Source of the DNA: Excoecaria cochinchinensis
Lineage: Eukaryota > Streptophyta > Magnoliopsida > Malpighiales > Euphorbiaceae
Length of the DNA stretch: 64,000 bases
Direction: 5' to 3'
NCBI GenBank assembly: GCA_947683425.1
Contig: CANTUQ010000020.1
Location: 5,893,001-5,957,000 of the forward strand
Numbering within the stretch: position 1 is the first letter of the stretch; the number at the start of each line of letters is the position of its first letter. The notes under the pieces were generated by a model. The model had not been told where the DNA came from. It saw nothing but the letters and a program-made list of their open reading frames with translations, and did not search any database. Both the position numbers and the translations under genes were made by a program. Positions 34,246 through 46,712 of this stretch are shown here, piece by piece.

Positions 34246-34904
34246 AAAACATAAAATGCAAAATCACACGTCACACATAACGCATAACAATATTCACACA
34301 ATTTTAGAGCTTGCATTCCTATTTGAAAAAGATTTAGAAACAACATGAATAAACCTTCATCTTTTAATGCATTAGCCTAAATATACAAATTCTCAAATAA
34401 TATCATTGTCCATTAACCTTTAACAATCATGTTCATTTGGAAAGTCATGAAGTTGCAAAACACAAGAATATTTGCCCTCAAAAAGTTGAATATCTTAACA
34501 CATGTATAGATTATTTTGTACAAAATATTGCCTAGAGTAACTCTCACTCAAACACTTTAACTTTTCTTCACTCAATTTGTTTATGGTAGTGTTTCATTAT
34601 TTCCTTTAATATGCCATTGCATACCATAAGCTTGTAATAAGTAAACATCTCCACTACTAGCACAAGTTAGTACATGAAATCAAAGAATCTCATTAAAGGT
34701 TGTAGCTTGGCTTAGGTAAAGGTAAGACAATTTGGTTAAGTAGCTCATAATGTATAAAGAAAAAGTAATCACTATATCATAGGTGACTTAAAAACTAAGC
34801 ATAGCATGAACTCATGAAATCTTAATTTGCCATTCTAATTCCCTTATTACTTTCCATTTTTTTTTCACTAGTTCCCATTTTCACAACTTCTTATTTTTTA
34901 TTAT

Positions 34905-34935
<31 letters not shown>

Positions 34936-35026
34936 CTTTTCTACTTTTCCCTTTTCTTTTTTCCTTTTTGGGTTTTTACTATTGACTTTCTTTTCTTTTT
35001 ATAGGAACTAGCTTGTCTAGCATTGG
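34246..35026 (-). other. Athila 3' non-coding region
   Basis: Between the env-like remnant and the polypurine tract. It is AT-rich, with a T-rich low-complexity run at 34855-34985. No gene seen. The same region continues at 37809-38444 beyond the solo LTR, likewise without a gene. Confidence 0.6.
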
Positions 35027-37803
35027 TGTAGACACCGGGTCCTGAGGTAGTTCAGATCAGAGTTACCCAATGATGATAAGATGCCTTTCCATAGGCAAAA
35101 AGGTTAAAAGTGATGATTTCCTTGTAAAATTTGCATTTTGGAGTGAAAAATTGAAAAATAATAAAAATATTTTAAAAATTAGTTTTGAAAAATGGGGGCT
35201 TAAAATTATAGTATTTTTAGTCAATTTAAAATTCAAAAAAAAAAAGATCGGATCGCGAGTGTCGGGCGCGGCGGCGCACCTGCGGCAACGCGCAGGCGCC
35301 CAGCTCACTGCGCGCACAAAAGGGACGCACAACATTGCCAATGCTGCGCGTCGCTAAAAGCGCGCGCAGCATTGCGCGCACTACGCGTTGGCGCACGCGG
35401 AAGTCCCTACTTTTGGCCGTCGCTAAAGGGTCTGATACCCCTTTTTTCTGATTTTTGGACCTAAAAATCAGTTTTTTATCCCTTTTTTCAAGGTTTTAAG
35501 GGATTTTTTCCATTTTTAAAAATTAAAATAGGTAATATCTGATGTAATTAAATTTTATCCCTTTAATTATTTTATTTTTCCTATTTTCTTCATATAAAAA
35601 GAATTAGATGAAAACCTAAAAGTGGAATTCTTTTGGGGATTTTTCTAGGGTTTTTTCTCTTCATCTTTTTCTCTTCTTCCTCTTAATTTCTCTAAGAAAA
35701 ATTCCAGATTTTTCCCCAACAAAAAATTGAGTTCATCTTTTTAGTTCTTTTTTCCAATAGAATTTCTTCTAAACATTTTTTAGAAGATTTATTGATGCAA
35801 TTGAATTTTGAGGCAAACATAATAATTGTTTGCTCTTAAAATTCATTTTTTTAATTTGTTATTTGTTTTCAATAAACTTTTTAAAGCTTTTTTATTATTT
35901 TGAATCTTTTTTTTGATGAACAATGGATTTTGGGGCAAAACAAATAATTGTTTGTTCCTAAAATCGATTTTTTTCATTTGATTTTCTAAAAAAATAATTT
36001 TTTCTCATAAATGATTTTTTTTCTTTGGAACAAACAAAATAATTGTTTGTTCTTGACATTATTTTCATTCTTTTAATCAATAAAAATTATTTTTTTGGCA
36101 AAGAAATTAATTCTTTATTTTTAAAGAATTGTTGACTTTCTTTCTTCATTTTTTAAGCCTATTTTTTCTTGGAATAAAATTCCAACATTTTTATTATTCA
36201 ATTCTAATCTTGCAAATCAAGAATAAGGAAATCAATCATCTTTCTGCTTTCATCGAATCCGAAACTCTGAGGGTAAACATTCCGAGCTTGTTCTTCTTGT
36301 TCATATTTAATTATTAATTTTTATTATTTTCAGTTATTTATTTATTTAGTTTATTTATTTAATTTATTAACATGTATTTTTATTATTATTCTCATTCATT
36401 TATTTTATTCATGTGAATATTGATTTCTTTTAATTCCTAAAATGTAATTAATTTATTTCATTTTAATTCATCATTATTTTTAACATGTAATTAAATTAAT
36501 TCATTTTGATTGATCTTTTTGCCATGTAAATGGTTTATATCATTTCTGAACATATTTAATTAATCATGTCATTTATTTAATCATTTTTTATTCTTTTCCA
36601 TTATTATTATTATATATTTAATATTTTGTTCGCTTATTTATTTTCACTATTATCATGTTTATATTTTTACACATTAATTAATTAACATGTTGTATTTTAT
36701 TCCAATTACATCTTTTAATCCATTTGTTGTTCATAACACATTTTTCTCATTTATTTTAAATTGTAAACATGTTAATTCATTTGTTATTTTGATATCATTT
36801 CGTTTTATCTCATTTTATTTTATCTTATCATTTATTTTATATTTAATTGATTTTAATTGATTTAATTACTAACATTATTTTATTTTTGTTTTATTTTATT
36901 TCACATCTCATTTTTTTGCTTGGGCATTTTTGTGAGCACACGGGGAGATTCAAGAGGCTCGTTCGGGTTACATATTTATTTTCTTTGTTTGTAATATTTA
37001 TTTATTTTGGCTTTTTCATTTATTTTTGCCATGTAATTTTCTTGTAAAATTATTTATTTAGACCCGCTAGAAAAAAGTCACTAAACCATTTTTATTAATT
37101 AATTTGAAAATTTTTCCTAAATAAAAATGGGACCAATGTCTTAATTTTCTCCATCCAAAATAAAACCATCAAATCAAAAATTATTTTATAATAAATATGC
37201 ATGGCAAGACCAATGTCCTCATTCCAAATGAATATCCCAATTTTTGTATGATTTATATATATATATATATATATTTATGGGGGTTGTATTCCGCCCTAGT
37301 TTTATTGTAGTTTATTTTGAGAATGTTTATTTTAGTAAAACTTTACTTATTGCTTTTGACGTGAATGATTGCGCCTTAATTAAATGCATCGTGTGGAAAG
37401 TTGATGAAACAATAAATTTAAAACTTAATTATAATATTAATCAAGGTACAAATAAATGAGAAGTCCCGCTGGTCTTTGGGGCTCAATGAGGCGAGAGGTC
37501 TAGGACTTCCAAGACACATCTTGAGTCTCACCAAATGACTTAAATTTACAATCCTAGGCTCCAAGGGGTAGAGGTTGAGACCTCCAAGATCTGTCTGGCT
37601 TGCCCAAGATGGATATGTATGCGCCGTCTTAGGCTCGCTGAGTCTAGACGACCCTCCCCAATGTTCTATTGGATGGCGACTCCAAGAAACCTCATTGTTG
37701 CCCAAAATAGAAGCACTTGTAAATACCTTACAAGTTTTATGAACCTTTCCTGATCGCCCTAAAGCGGGCCCTCGGGAGGCCACGAGGTTCGGCGCGCGTC
37801 ACA
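35027..37803 (+). mobile_element. Solo LTR of the Tat-like family, copy 1
   Basis: 2,777 bp, TGTAGACACCGGGTCCTGAG to GGCGCGCGTCACA, flanked by ATTGG (35022-35026 and 37804-37808). Same family type as the LTRs at 7761 and 15517, in opposite orientation. It includes a CpG-rich block at 35245-35425 and a (TA)n run at 37256-37275. ORFs inside it are chance. Confidence 0.9.
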
Positions 37804-38950
37804 ATTGGACTTTTGAGAAATAGGGAATTCAAGTAACATCATGCTTATACTAAACAAAAATTATCTCCAATGACATAGCAATCTTAATCCTTACACAAAA
37901 GGTTAACAAAAGAAATAGTTTAATGTTCAAGAAGGATTAAAGCTAATTAAGTGCTTCTAGAATAAAAAATTTGTTAAAGGCTCAAAATTGGCTACCTAAA
38001 GTCAAAAAGGTGAGTTATTTAAGCAAGCTAAAATTGGTTGTTCTAAATGGCCTTATCATTTTTCATGCACAACTCATACTAAATGTAATCTTGAAATTTA
38101 TCTAATACAAGTTCAAGAGGATATGGCATATTAAAGCTCTCATACAAAGAAAAATTTCAATGTAAAAGGCTTCAAAAGCTCACTTAGCTTATAGGTCAAA
38201 TTACCCTAAACAATGATTTACCAAAATAATCATATTTATATGTGAAAAAATAAACAACTTAAAAAGAACCTACATTAAAGTGCTTTGCCTAGTCATAACC
38301 CTCACTAGGGGAATCCGGTGGAGATGGTGTAAACTCTACATTCTGTTTGCGAAAAAAAGAACGTAACTTGCGACTGAGGCTCTTGTGGCTCTTGTGTATC
38401 CCTTGCACTGATGCCTCCATAGAATCCATTCTTGCAGCCAAGCTTTAATTGGTAGCCTCCATCCCATCAAAGCGATTTAAAACTTGCCTCCACCCTGCTG
38501 CATTACTACCCTCTTCATGCTCTAAATCTGACTCCCCCGCTTCACTAGCTTCTTGATCATCAGATTCTTCTTCATTTGCAGTAGCTGTAGAGGTTGAAGG
38601 GCCTTTGCCCTTGTCAAAACCTTGGCCTTCACCCTGCACATGACGATTAACAAACTTGGGAGGCCAACCGCCTCTTGTTAACACATTAGAATTTCGCAAA
38701 TATTTGGCATCCATCATGGCAACATTCTCATGTTCATCCATCACAAAAATATTTAAGTCCCCAAAACAACCTAACATAATTCCAGTCACCATATGGCCCA
38801 TACCAACAGTTTTAGTCTTTGTGATAGAAGCATGATGTAGACCATCAAAAATAAAATCGATTGAGGGTTTTCTTCGATTGCAAAAGGTTTAAAACAAAGA
38901 GGTCCTTAGCTTGCACTTTATTACTCTCCACACGACCAAACAAAGCATGG

Positions 38951-41642
38951 TGTAGACACCGGGTCCTGAGTCAGCCTAAATCGAAGTTACCCGATGATGA
39001 TAATTGCCTTTGCAGGCTAAAAAGGTTAAAAGTGATAATTTGCTTGTCAAATTTACATTTTAAAGTGAAAAATTAGAAAATAATAAAAAATATTTAAAAA
39101 TTAATTTTGAAAAATGGGGGCTTAAAATTATAGTGTTTTTAGTCAATTTAAAAAAAAAAAGAAAAAAATTTTTTTTTTCGGATCGCGAGTGTCGGGCGCA
39201 GCGGCGCGTAGGCTCGCGAGCACCCAGCTCTTGAGCGCCCAGGCGCCAAGCGCGTTGGGCGCGATATGGCGACGGGCAGCGTCGCCAATGCTGCGCGTCG
39301 CTAAAAAGCGGCGCGCAGCGTTGTGCGCGCTGCGCCCTGCACCGCTCGCTGGAGCGCTCGATTTTCGCGCCTCTGCGCGCGGTTTTCGCGTGGAGCTGCT
39401 GCGGGAAGCCCGTCGCCTTATAACGACGGGCTTCCCTCCTCCCTTGGCCGTCGCTATAGGGTCTGATACCCTCTTTTCCGATTTTTTCACCCAAAAATCC
39501 ATTTTTTATCCCATTTTTTTTTTGGGTTTTTGAGTCCAAATTAAATTCTAAAATATTTTTTTAGATAATTAATTAATAAAACTTGATTTTATCATTAAAA
39601 ATAAAAGAATTTTGTGTTAAATAAATTGGTTTTGCTTAATTAAATTAGGGCAACCTTTTTTATCTTATAAATACTTTATGATGAAATCCAAAAAGGAGCT
39701 CTCCACAATTTTTAGACCTAAAATTTCCAAAATTCTTCTTCTTCTATTTTCTCTTTAAAAAATTTTCAGATTTACCTTTTAATTAATAAGGTTTAATTGG
39801 AATTGAATTTTTCAATTCTTAATTATTCCAATTAATTTCTTTGTTTTTCCTCCATAAACACAAGAAATTAATCATCACTTTGAAATCAATTTCTTTTCAA
39901 TTTTAAGCATACAAATTAATTCCTTTGTTTTTTCCATAAACAAAGAGAATTAATTTTATTGCTAAATTATTCTTTAAAGCAATTTTCCGGAAAATCATCA
40001 CTTTTCCTTCATCAAATCCAATACTCTGAGGGTAAATATTCTAGGCCTAATTTCTATTTTCTTTTATCTTATTTATATTTAATTTATTCATATATATTTT
40101 ATTGTTTTTATTGATTTATTTATTATTTTCATTTATTCATTTGTTTTGTTGATTTTATATTTGTTCTATTTAATTGTTTATATATGATTTTATTTTTATT
40201 CATGTGAATATTGCTTTCTTTTAATTCCTAACATGGAAATAATTTATTTTATTTTGATTCCTCATTATTTTTAACATGCAAATAATTAATTAATTTTTGT
40301 TAATCATTTTTTCCATGTAAATAGTTTATATTCGTTATGAACACATCAATTAACCTTATCATTATTATTTTCATCATTCCATTGTTTACTAACTTTTATT
40401 ATTCTTTTTATCATTGTTACATGATTTATTTATTATTTGTTTATTTATTCATTTATTATTTTTCACTTTTCATCATTATTTTCATCATGTGTATATTTTC
40501 ATGTATTAACTAATTAACATGTCATATTTTATTTTATTCACATCATTTAATTAATTTGTCATTTATAATTGCATTTTTTCCATTTATTTTGGTTTGTTAA
40601 CATTTTAATTCAATCATCATTCTTTTTCATGTCATCTTATTTTATTTTAATTTGTCATTCATTATTTGGTATATTTTATTGATTTAATTATTTTTAATTA
40701 CTAACATTATTTTGTTTATGTGTTGTTTTTATGTCAAAACCTATTTTCTTTATTTAGGCATTTTTGCGAGCACATCGGGAGTTCCAGGAGGCTCATTTGG
40801 TTCACATATTTATTTTCTTTGTTTGTAATATTTATTTATTTTATTTTGGATTTTTCATTTATTTTTGCCATGTATATTTTTCTTATAAAATTGTTTATTT
40901 AGGCCCGCTAGAAAGAAAGTCATTAAACCATTTTTATTAATTAACTTGGTATTTTTCCTAAATAAAAATGGGACCAATGTCTCAATTTTCTCCATCCAAA
41001 ATCATCACATAAAAAATGTTTCATAATAATATGCATGCGAGGACCAATGTCCTCACCATTAATGAACATCTCGATTTATGCATGATTTGTATTTTATTTA
41101 CAATGGGGGTTGTATTCCACCCCTAGTTTTATTGTAATTTATTTTGAGAATGTTTATTTTAATAATGCTTAATTTATCGCTTTTGACGTGAATGATTGCG
41201 CTTTAATTAAATGCATCGTGTGGAAATTTGGTTAAACAATGAATTCAAAACTTAATTATAATATTGATCAAGGTATGAATAAATGAGAAGTCCCGAACTC
41301 ACTCTGGTCTTTGGGGCTCAATGAGGCGAGAGGTCTAGGACTTCCAAGACACCTCTTGAGTCCCACCAAAAGGCTTAAATACACAATCCTAGGCTCCAGG
41401 GGGGTAGAGGATGAGGCCTCCAAGATCCCTCTGGCTAGCCCAAAATGGATATATATGCGCCGTCTTAGGCTCGATGAGGCTAAACGACCCTTCCCAATGT
41501 TCTATTGGGTGGCGACTCTAAGAAACCTCTTTGTTGCCCATAATAGATGCAGCTTGTAAATACCTTACAAGTTTAAATGAATCCCATCCCGATCGGCCTA
41601 AAGCGGGCCCTCGGGAGGCCACGGGGTTCGGCGCGCGTCACA
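38951..41642 (+). mobile_element. Solo LTR of the Tat-like family, copy 2
   Basis: 2,692 bp, TGTAGACACCGGGTCCTGAG to GGCGCGCGTCACA, flanked by CATGG (38946-38950 and 41643-41647). It has a CpG-rich block at 39180-39450 and interrupts the env-like remnant. Confidence 0.92.
41039..41054 (+). promoter_or_regulatory. Hairpin in the solo LTR
   Basis: GAGGAC and GTCCTC pair perfectly around CAAT. The same place in the LTR at 7761 reads, in element sense, GAGGACCAATGTTCTC, keeping the stem through a G-U pair. Confidence 0.5.
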
Positions 41643-42410
41643 CATGGCATATAAACTTATGAAAGAGAAACAAAACATCATCTTTAAATTGACTATTGGT
41701 AGAATTTTTAGGATTAAACTGATCTAACCCTATCAATTTTTTCCAAACATCAGAGGGGTTAAAAAGGTGAGGCTCAAATCTTTTGCCATTTAGCGAAAAC
41801 CGAAACCAATCATGCATTTTATCAAATCAAAAAATATATTCCTTACGTTGATGTCTAAATTTAAAATTGATTTTGTTCTTATCAACATATTCAAGAGTCA
41901 CAAAAAATTCTAGAGCCCAATCTTTTCTAACATGTAAATTCATATGCATAAATTGCCCCCTATTTCATATACTTCAAATACTTTTTAAATTCTTGTGTAA
42001 TGCCCAAATCATTCAACAAAGAAAAATCTACATGCTACATCCCTAAATACGTTTTCTTAGGAAAAAAAAGAAAATTTTCACCTTCTTCATCGGAATAAAG
42101 TGGAAAAGGGCAATCATACTTGAATTGTAGAGAGTGCGAATCGGGGCCTTTCGAACTAGATTCTCCAGTTGCCTTCTTCCCTTTGTTAGCCAAGGATTTA
42201 GTACGCACCATGTTTGAAAATGTCAGCCACACCAACAGTAATCCAAGGCAAAACAAATGGAGAAGAAGAAACAAAAACAAAAACAACAAGAAAAACCCTA
42301 GAAAAATGAACTAAAAATCAAAGAGAAAGCAAAATATAGAGAGAAAATGTGATGGAGATGGAGAGAAAACTGAAAATAAGAGTGGGAATGGGAAGTTAGG
42401 GTTCAAAAAG

Positions 42411-42418
42411 TATTTATA
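42411..42418 (-). promoter_or_regulatory. Possible internal TATA box upstream of the env-like ORF
   Basis: On the minus strand CCCTATAAATACTTTTTG, 200 bases upstream of ATG 42211. The TATAAATA matches the plant consensus. It could drive a separate env-like transcript. Confidence 0.45.
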
Positions 42419-42477
42419 GGGGTAGGAAAATATGGTTCCAACGGTTAAAATTCCCCAAAATTTTTGAAATTCCGTGT

Positions 42478-42690
42478 TCTATCGCGCCCGCGACAGAAAT
42501 AAATTCCGCACTCCTTCGCACTCATGACAGAATGCCTTCTCAACCCTTACCCTCATACTGTTGTGCTTGAAACAGTAAGCAAAATATTGCCTTCCTGTGT
42601 GCTCGTGACACTTACGAACTGGCGACACTTGCCAACTTCCTTCCTCTGTTGCACTCGCGAAACTTGTCTCGCTCGTGAGAGTGGAAAAAA
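42478..42690 (-). repeat. Palindromic motifs in the Athila internal spacer
   Basis: CTATCGCGCCCGCGACAG, then CGCACTCATGACAG, then GTGCTCGTGACAC, then GCACTCGCGAAACTTGTC and TCGCTCGTGAGAG. They are degraded relatives of the LTR modules, located upstream of the possible internal TATA box. Confidence 0.6.
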
Positions 42691-42849
42691 CACAACAACA
42701 ATTTTCCTTTCAAGAAAATACTCAACATTCAAACAATACTACTAAACTTACTTACTAATATATCCTGTAGAACAAAAATAAACTATGTTAGTATACAAAA
42801 ACAACTTAAAAATAACACAATAAATACAAAATAAAAAGAATGTGTAAAT

Positions 42850-43907
42850 AACCTTCAACCCAATCTTAGAGAGATACTTGAGACCTCTCTACCATGAAAA
42901 CTTCAATCTAAATATATCTTACACCTTTGACCATTGGTTTTAAATAATTCTCCTTTATCATTTTTAAGTTCCAAGTAACCATGGTTAAATACTTGTGTCA
43001 CCTCAAAAGGTCCATTCCACCTAGACCTAAATTTTCCAGGAAATAATTTTAATCTAGAATTAAACAAAAGAACTTTATCTCCTACTTTAAAGCTCTTGTA
43101 TCTAATGTGAGTATCATGCCACTTCTTTTATCTTTCCTTATATAATCTTGCATTTTCATAGGACATAAGACGTAATTCATCTAGCTCATTCAATTGTAAA
43201 CATCTTTTGACACTAGCCTCTTTAATGTCATAATTCAATGCCCTAATGGCCTAATCAGCTCTATGCTCTAACTCAACTGACATTCCAATAGGTTTTTAAA
43301 AGCAGTACGATATGCCCAAAGCGCATCATCTAATTTATGTGCCCAATCCTTTCTAGAGCTAGAAACTATTTTTTCAAGTATCCATTTAAGCTCTCTATTG
43401 GAAACTTCTACTTGACCACTAGTTTGTGGGTGATAAGGAGTAGCAACCCTATGATGAACACCATATTTATGCAATAAGGAAGCAAAAGATCGATTTATGA
43501 AATGCGTACCTCCATCACTTATGATAGCCCGTGGCACTCCAAATCTTGAAAAGAGCTTCTTTAAGAATTTCACAACTACCTTTGAGTCATTAGTTGGTTT
43601 AGCTTTAGCTTCAACCCATTTTGATACATAATCCACCCCAACCAAGATATAGCTTTGCCCAAAAGATGTAGGAAAAGGACCCATAAAGTCTATTCCCCAC
43701 ACATCAAATATTTCAACCTCTAAAATGCTATTCAAAGGCATCTCATCTCTTTTCCCTATATTGCCAACCCTTTGACATCTATCACATTGGCCTACAAAAC
43801 CCCTAGCATCATGAAATAAAGCAGGCTAATAAAAACCACATTCAAGCACACGAGATTTAATTTTTGTACTACCATTATGACCCGAATATAATGATGAATG
43901 GCAATAT
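42850..43907 (-). pseudogene. Athila-type integrase
   Basis: An HHCC-like zinc region (around 43880-43745, with CDRCQRVGNIGKRDEMPLN) is followed by the catalytic core in an open frame 43741-43268: DVWGIDFMGPFPTSFGQS (first Asp), AIISDGGTHF (second Asp), then SGQVEVSNRELK (Glu), so the DDE residues are present. After DALWAYRTAFK the frame breaks; degraded C-terminal wording continues to about 42850. Integrase would insert the cDNA. The zinc region carries a stop. Confidence 0.82.
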
Positions 43908-44504
43908 TACAAGATGTTCACATACTCATCCTTACTTACACATATTCTAATTACACCATTCCCTCCTATCTTAAACAAGTAAGGCTCCTCCCAAAGGTAA
44001 TTCTTTACATCACTAAAGAACCTTTTCCTTTGTTGCCATGTCAAACCATGAGGTACAATTCTAGCAACAAGATAATTAGCAAAATCTACAAACCATGGCA
44101 CATGCACTTGTTCACTTGACATTAAAGACTCATCCGAAAAGGATTCATTTATTTCATTGCTATCCCCTAAAGGTCCATCATCATTTTCTAATCTTGATAA
44201 ATGGTCATCCACTAAATTTTCAGAACCCTTTTTTATCCCTAATCTCAATGTCAAATTCTTGTAACAAGAGAGGCCAACGTATAAGACGTTGCTTAGCTTC
44301 TTTCTTAGCAAACAAGTACCTAAGGGCAGTATGATATGTATAGACTATAACCTTAGATCACAACAAGTAAGATATAAAATTATCACATGCAAAGACTATA
44401 GCTAACATTTCTTTTTCAGTTGTGGTGTAATTTAATTGAGGGGCCGATAAGGTATGGCTAGCATAATCAATGACATGCAAATTCTTACCTTGGCGTTGAC
44501 CAAG
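43908..44504 (-). pseudogene. Athila RNase H and linker
   Basis: Minus-strand wording: HVIDYASHTLSAPQLNYTTT, EKEMLAIVFACDNF, then GSENLVDDHLSRLEN. This is the end of the RNase H domain and the linker to integrase, and it is characteristic of Athila. Stops and a frameshift (near 44310-44360) break it. The N-terminal part is lost at the junction with the chromovirus. Confidence 0.75.
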
Positions 44505-44931
44505 TCTGCTGGGAACTCAACACCTTGGACCAACAGGGGACACTTCCTAAACACCCTACTCACATTAACACTATGCCCTAAGGGACTGGTCACACAAATC
44601 TCATAATCTAACTGATCAACATCATGCAACTTATCAAATAACTTATCTGTACACAAATATGAGTGTGTGGAACCAGGGTTAATTAGAGCATACATCTCAG
44701 TGTCACAGAGTAGGAACTTACCTGCAATCACCTCAGGCACATCTTGCTCATACTGAGCCTCATAGCATATGCCCTCGCTGGAATTATCTGAGGATGATCC
44801 ACTGACTCTGATGGAGCACCTTCTCTAAGCTGACCACGTCGACCTCTACCTCTGCCTCTACCTCGACTAGCTTGAAAGGCATTGGACCTCGCTCGGCTAG
44901 CCTCATGCTAATCTCTAGTATTCTCACTCAA
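44505..44931 (-). pseudogene. Chromovirus protease, truncated
   Basis: An open frame from about 44740 holds ALINPGSTHSYL, the protease active-site motif with Asn in place of the catalytic Asp, then TSPLGHSVNVSRV and VQGVEFPADL, where it ends at the Athila junction; the expected DVILGMDWL block is absent. 44741-44931 is the arginine/glycine-rich Gag-protease linker with stops. Confidence 0.78.
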
Positions 44932-46611
44932 CTAAGGGCAATCAGCTAGAAAATGATCGGTGCTTCCACAACGGAAAAAACCACCAGTGAGCCACCTACA
45001 CTCACCCTTATGGCGCTTATTGCAGTGAGAACACTCAGACACAACTTCACCTCTACCTCCAGAACTGCCTCTACCAGCACTCGACCCAACTATAGACCCT
45101 TGCCTCCTACCCGTCGAAGCAGGACCTGAAGAAGACTCATCTCGCGGATTCCTTGATCTCTTACCCGAGGATGAACCTCCACGAGGGGGATTCCTTTTCT
45201 GAGCTCTTTCCCTTAAAATCAACTCAGACCTCTCTGCCTGCACAGCTGCTTGAACAATTTGGTAATAGCTGATAGCAGGGGTACTCATGAAAGATATGAG
45301 CATGGCCCTCAAAAACTCATTCAACCCGGCCTCAAAATGCTGACACCGAAATTCCTCTGTCAGAATACTCGGAGGAGCATACTTCCCAAGCCTATTGAAT
45401 TGCTTTTCATACTCAGAAATTGACATAGCCCTCTGCTTTAAACTGAGAAACTGAGCCCACTTAGCATTTTTATAGGCCTTGTTCACATACTTACTCATGA
45501 ACTCCCACTCAAAAAATTCCCATGTGACCGGATCAAGCAACTGAGGATTCTTACGAGCCAACTTCCACCAGTCATAGGCTGATCCCTAAAGCAAGGCAAC
45601 ACCACATTCAACTTGCCTTTTAGGAGGGCAATGAATCTCCTCAAGAACTCGCTCAACTTTATCAATCCATTTTTCGGACAATTTCGACTCATCAAGACTT
45701 GTCCAGTAGAAATCCTCCGCCCCAGCTTTCCTCATGCTCTTAATAGGGGCTCTCAGAGCAGTCACCCTTCTGCTTTAAACTAGAAACTGAGCCCACTTAG
45801 CATTTTTATAGGCCTTGGTCACATACTTACTCATGAACTCCCACTCAAAAAATTCCCATGTGACCGGATCAAGCAACTGAGGATTCCTATGAACCAACTT
45901 CCACCAGTCATAGGCTGATCCCTAAAGCAAGGAAACAACACATTCAACTTGCCTTTTAGGAGGGCAATGAATCTCCTCAAGAACTCACTCAACTTTATCA
46001 ATCCATTTTTCGGACAATTTTGACTCATCAAGACTTGTCCAGTAGAAATCCTCTGCCCCAGCTTTCCTCATGCTCTTAATAGGGGCTCTCAGAGCAGTCA
46101 CCCTTCTGCTTTAAACTAGAAACTGAGCCCACTTAGCATTCTTATAGGCCTTGGTCACATACTTACTCATGAACTCCCACTTAAAAAATTCCCATGTGAC
46201 CGGATCAAGCAACTGAGGATTCCTACGAACCAACTTCCACCAGTCATAGGCTGATCCTTAAAGCAAGGCAACAACACATTCAACTTGCCTTTCAAGAGGG
46301 CAATGAATCTCCTCAAGAACTCGCTCAACTTTATCAATCCATTTTTTGGACAATTTTGACTCATCAAGACTTGTCCAGTAGAAATCCTCCGCCCCAGCTT
46401 TCCTCATGTTCTCAATAGGGGCTCTCAGAGCAGTCACCCTTTCTAAGACTCAAGCCATGTCCTGAGAGATCTTCAACAGAGCCTCAAAAGGCATGGCTAT
46501 GGCCTCAGGCTGCACCCTAGCTGGTTGAGCCGGACAAAACAGTGTCGGATCTTGCTCTTGGGGATAAGCACTCTCAGCTGACCCCTCGAGTGATCCGCGC
46601 ACAAAATCCAT
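44932..46611 (-). pseudogene. gag: Chromovirus Gag with internal triplication
   Basis: Starts at ATG 46611 (MDFVRGSLEGSAES). The region around GAEDFYWTSLDESK, GSAYDWWKLVRRNPQ and KAYKNAKWAQF is present three times because of a 336-bp tandem triplication. The last copy continues into the capsid (SLKQRAMSISEYEKQFN) and a zinc knuckle ending at 44932, FRCGSTDHFLADC. The first Cys of the knuckle is replaced (GGFFRCGS instead of a Cys two residues before). The 336-bp unit is 112 codons, so the frame is kept, but each copy has a stop in place of the Gln of LLQG. Confidence 0.82.
45435..46442 (-). repeat. 336-bp tandem triplication inside gag
   Basis: Three copies of 336 bp (about 45435-45770, 45771-46106, 46107-46442), differing by a few substitutions each. 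Internal junctions read CAGTCACCCT then TCTGCTTTAAACTAG. All three carry a stop at the same codon (TAG, TAG, TAA on the element strand). Confidence 0.9.
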
Positions 46612-46700
46612 CTAAACAAACATAAAGACATCCGTATTAGCCAACACAGTCCTAAATGTACATCTATATACAACAAACACCTAGAAAATGCCTAAAGCAG

Positions 46701-46712
46701 GCTCTGATACCA
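46701..46712 (-). promoter_or_regulatory. Primer-binding site (tRNA-Met type)
   Basis: GCTCTGATACCA on the plus strand is TGGTATCAGAGC on the element strand, five bases from the LTR. Confidence 0.85.

Larger units (their letters stand above)
38445..42211 (-). pseudogene. Athila env-like ORF remnant, split by a solo LTR
   Basis: The N-terminal end begins at ATG 42211 (MVRTKSLANKGKK), continues in broken frames to 41648, is interrupted by the solo LTR, and its C-terminal end is the open frame 38801-38445, with an acidic serine/glutamate tail. The position downstream of integrase and the MVRTK start are those of the extra ORF of plant Athila elements, often called env-like; its function is not established. 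Several stops show it is not functional. The hydrophobic stretch upstream of MVRTK (42289-42215) is in the presumed leader. Confidence 0.65.
32861..44505 (-). mobile_element. Athila-like Ty3/gypsy element, 5'-truncated
   Basis: Minus strand, from the left: 3' LTR (32861-34208), polypurine tract, non-coding 3' region, env-like remnant (38445-42211), a spacer with a possible internal promoter, integrase and RNase H. The LTR and integrase wording and the extra ORF after integrase mark the Athila lineage. Reverse transcriptase, protease, gag and the 5' LTR are missing: at about 44505 the sequence changes abruptly to the protease of a chromovirus. Two solo LTRs are inserted in it. Confidence 0.82.

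Noticed and set aside
38861..39076. ORF crossing 38951
   Set aside because: It spans the junction between the env-like remnant and a solo LTR, so it is an accidental fusion.
42035..42289. MVRTK start resembling histone H3 (MARTK)
   Set aside because: Only the first residues are alike; the rest and the position after integrase fit the Athila env-like ORF.
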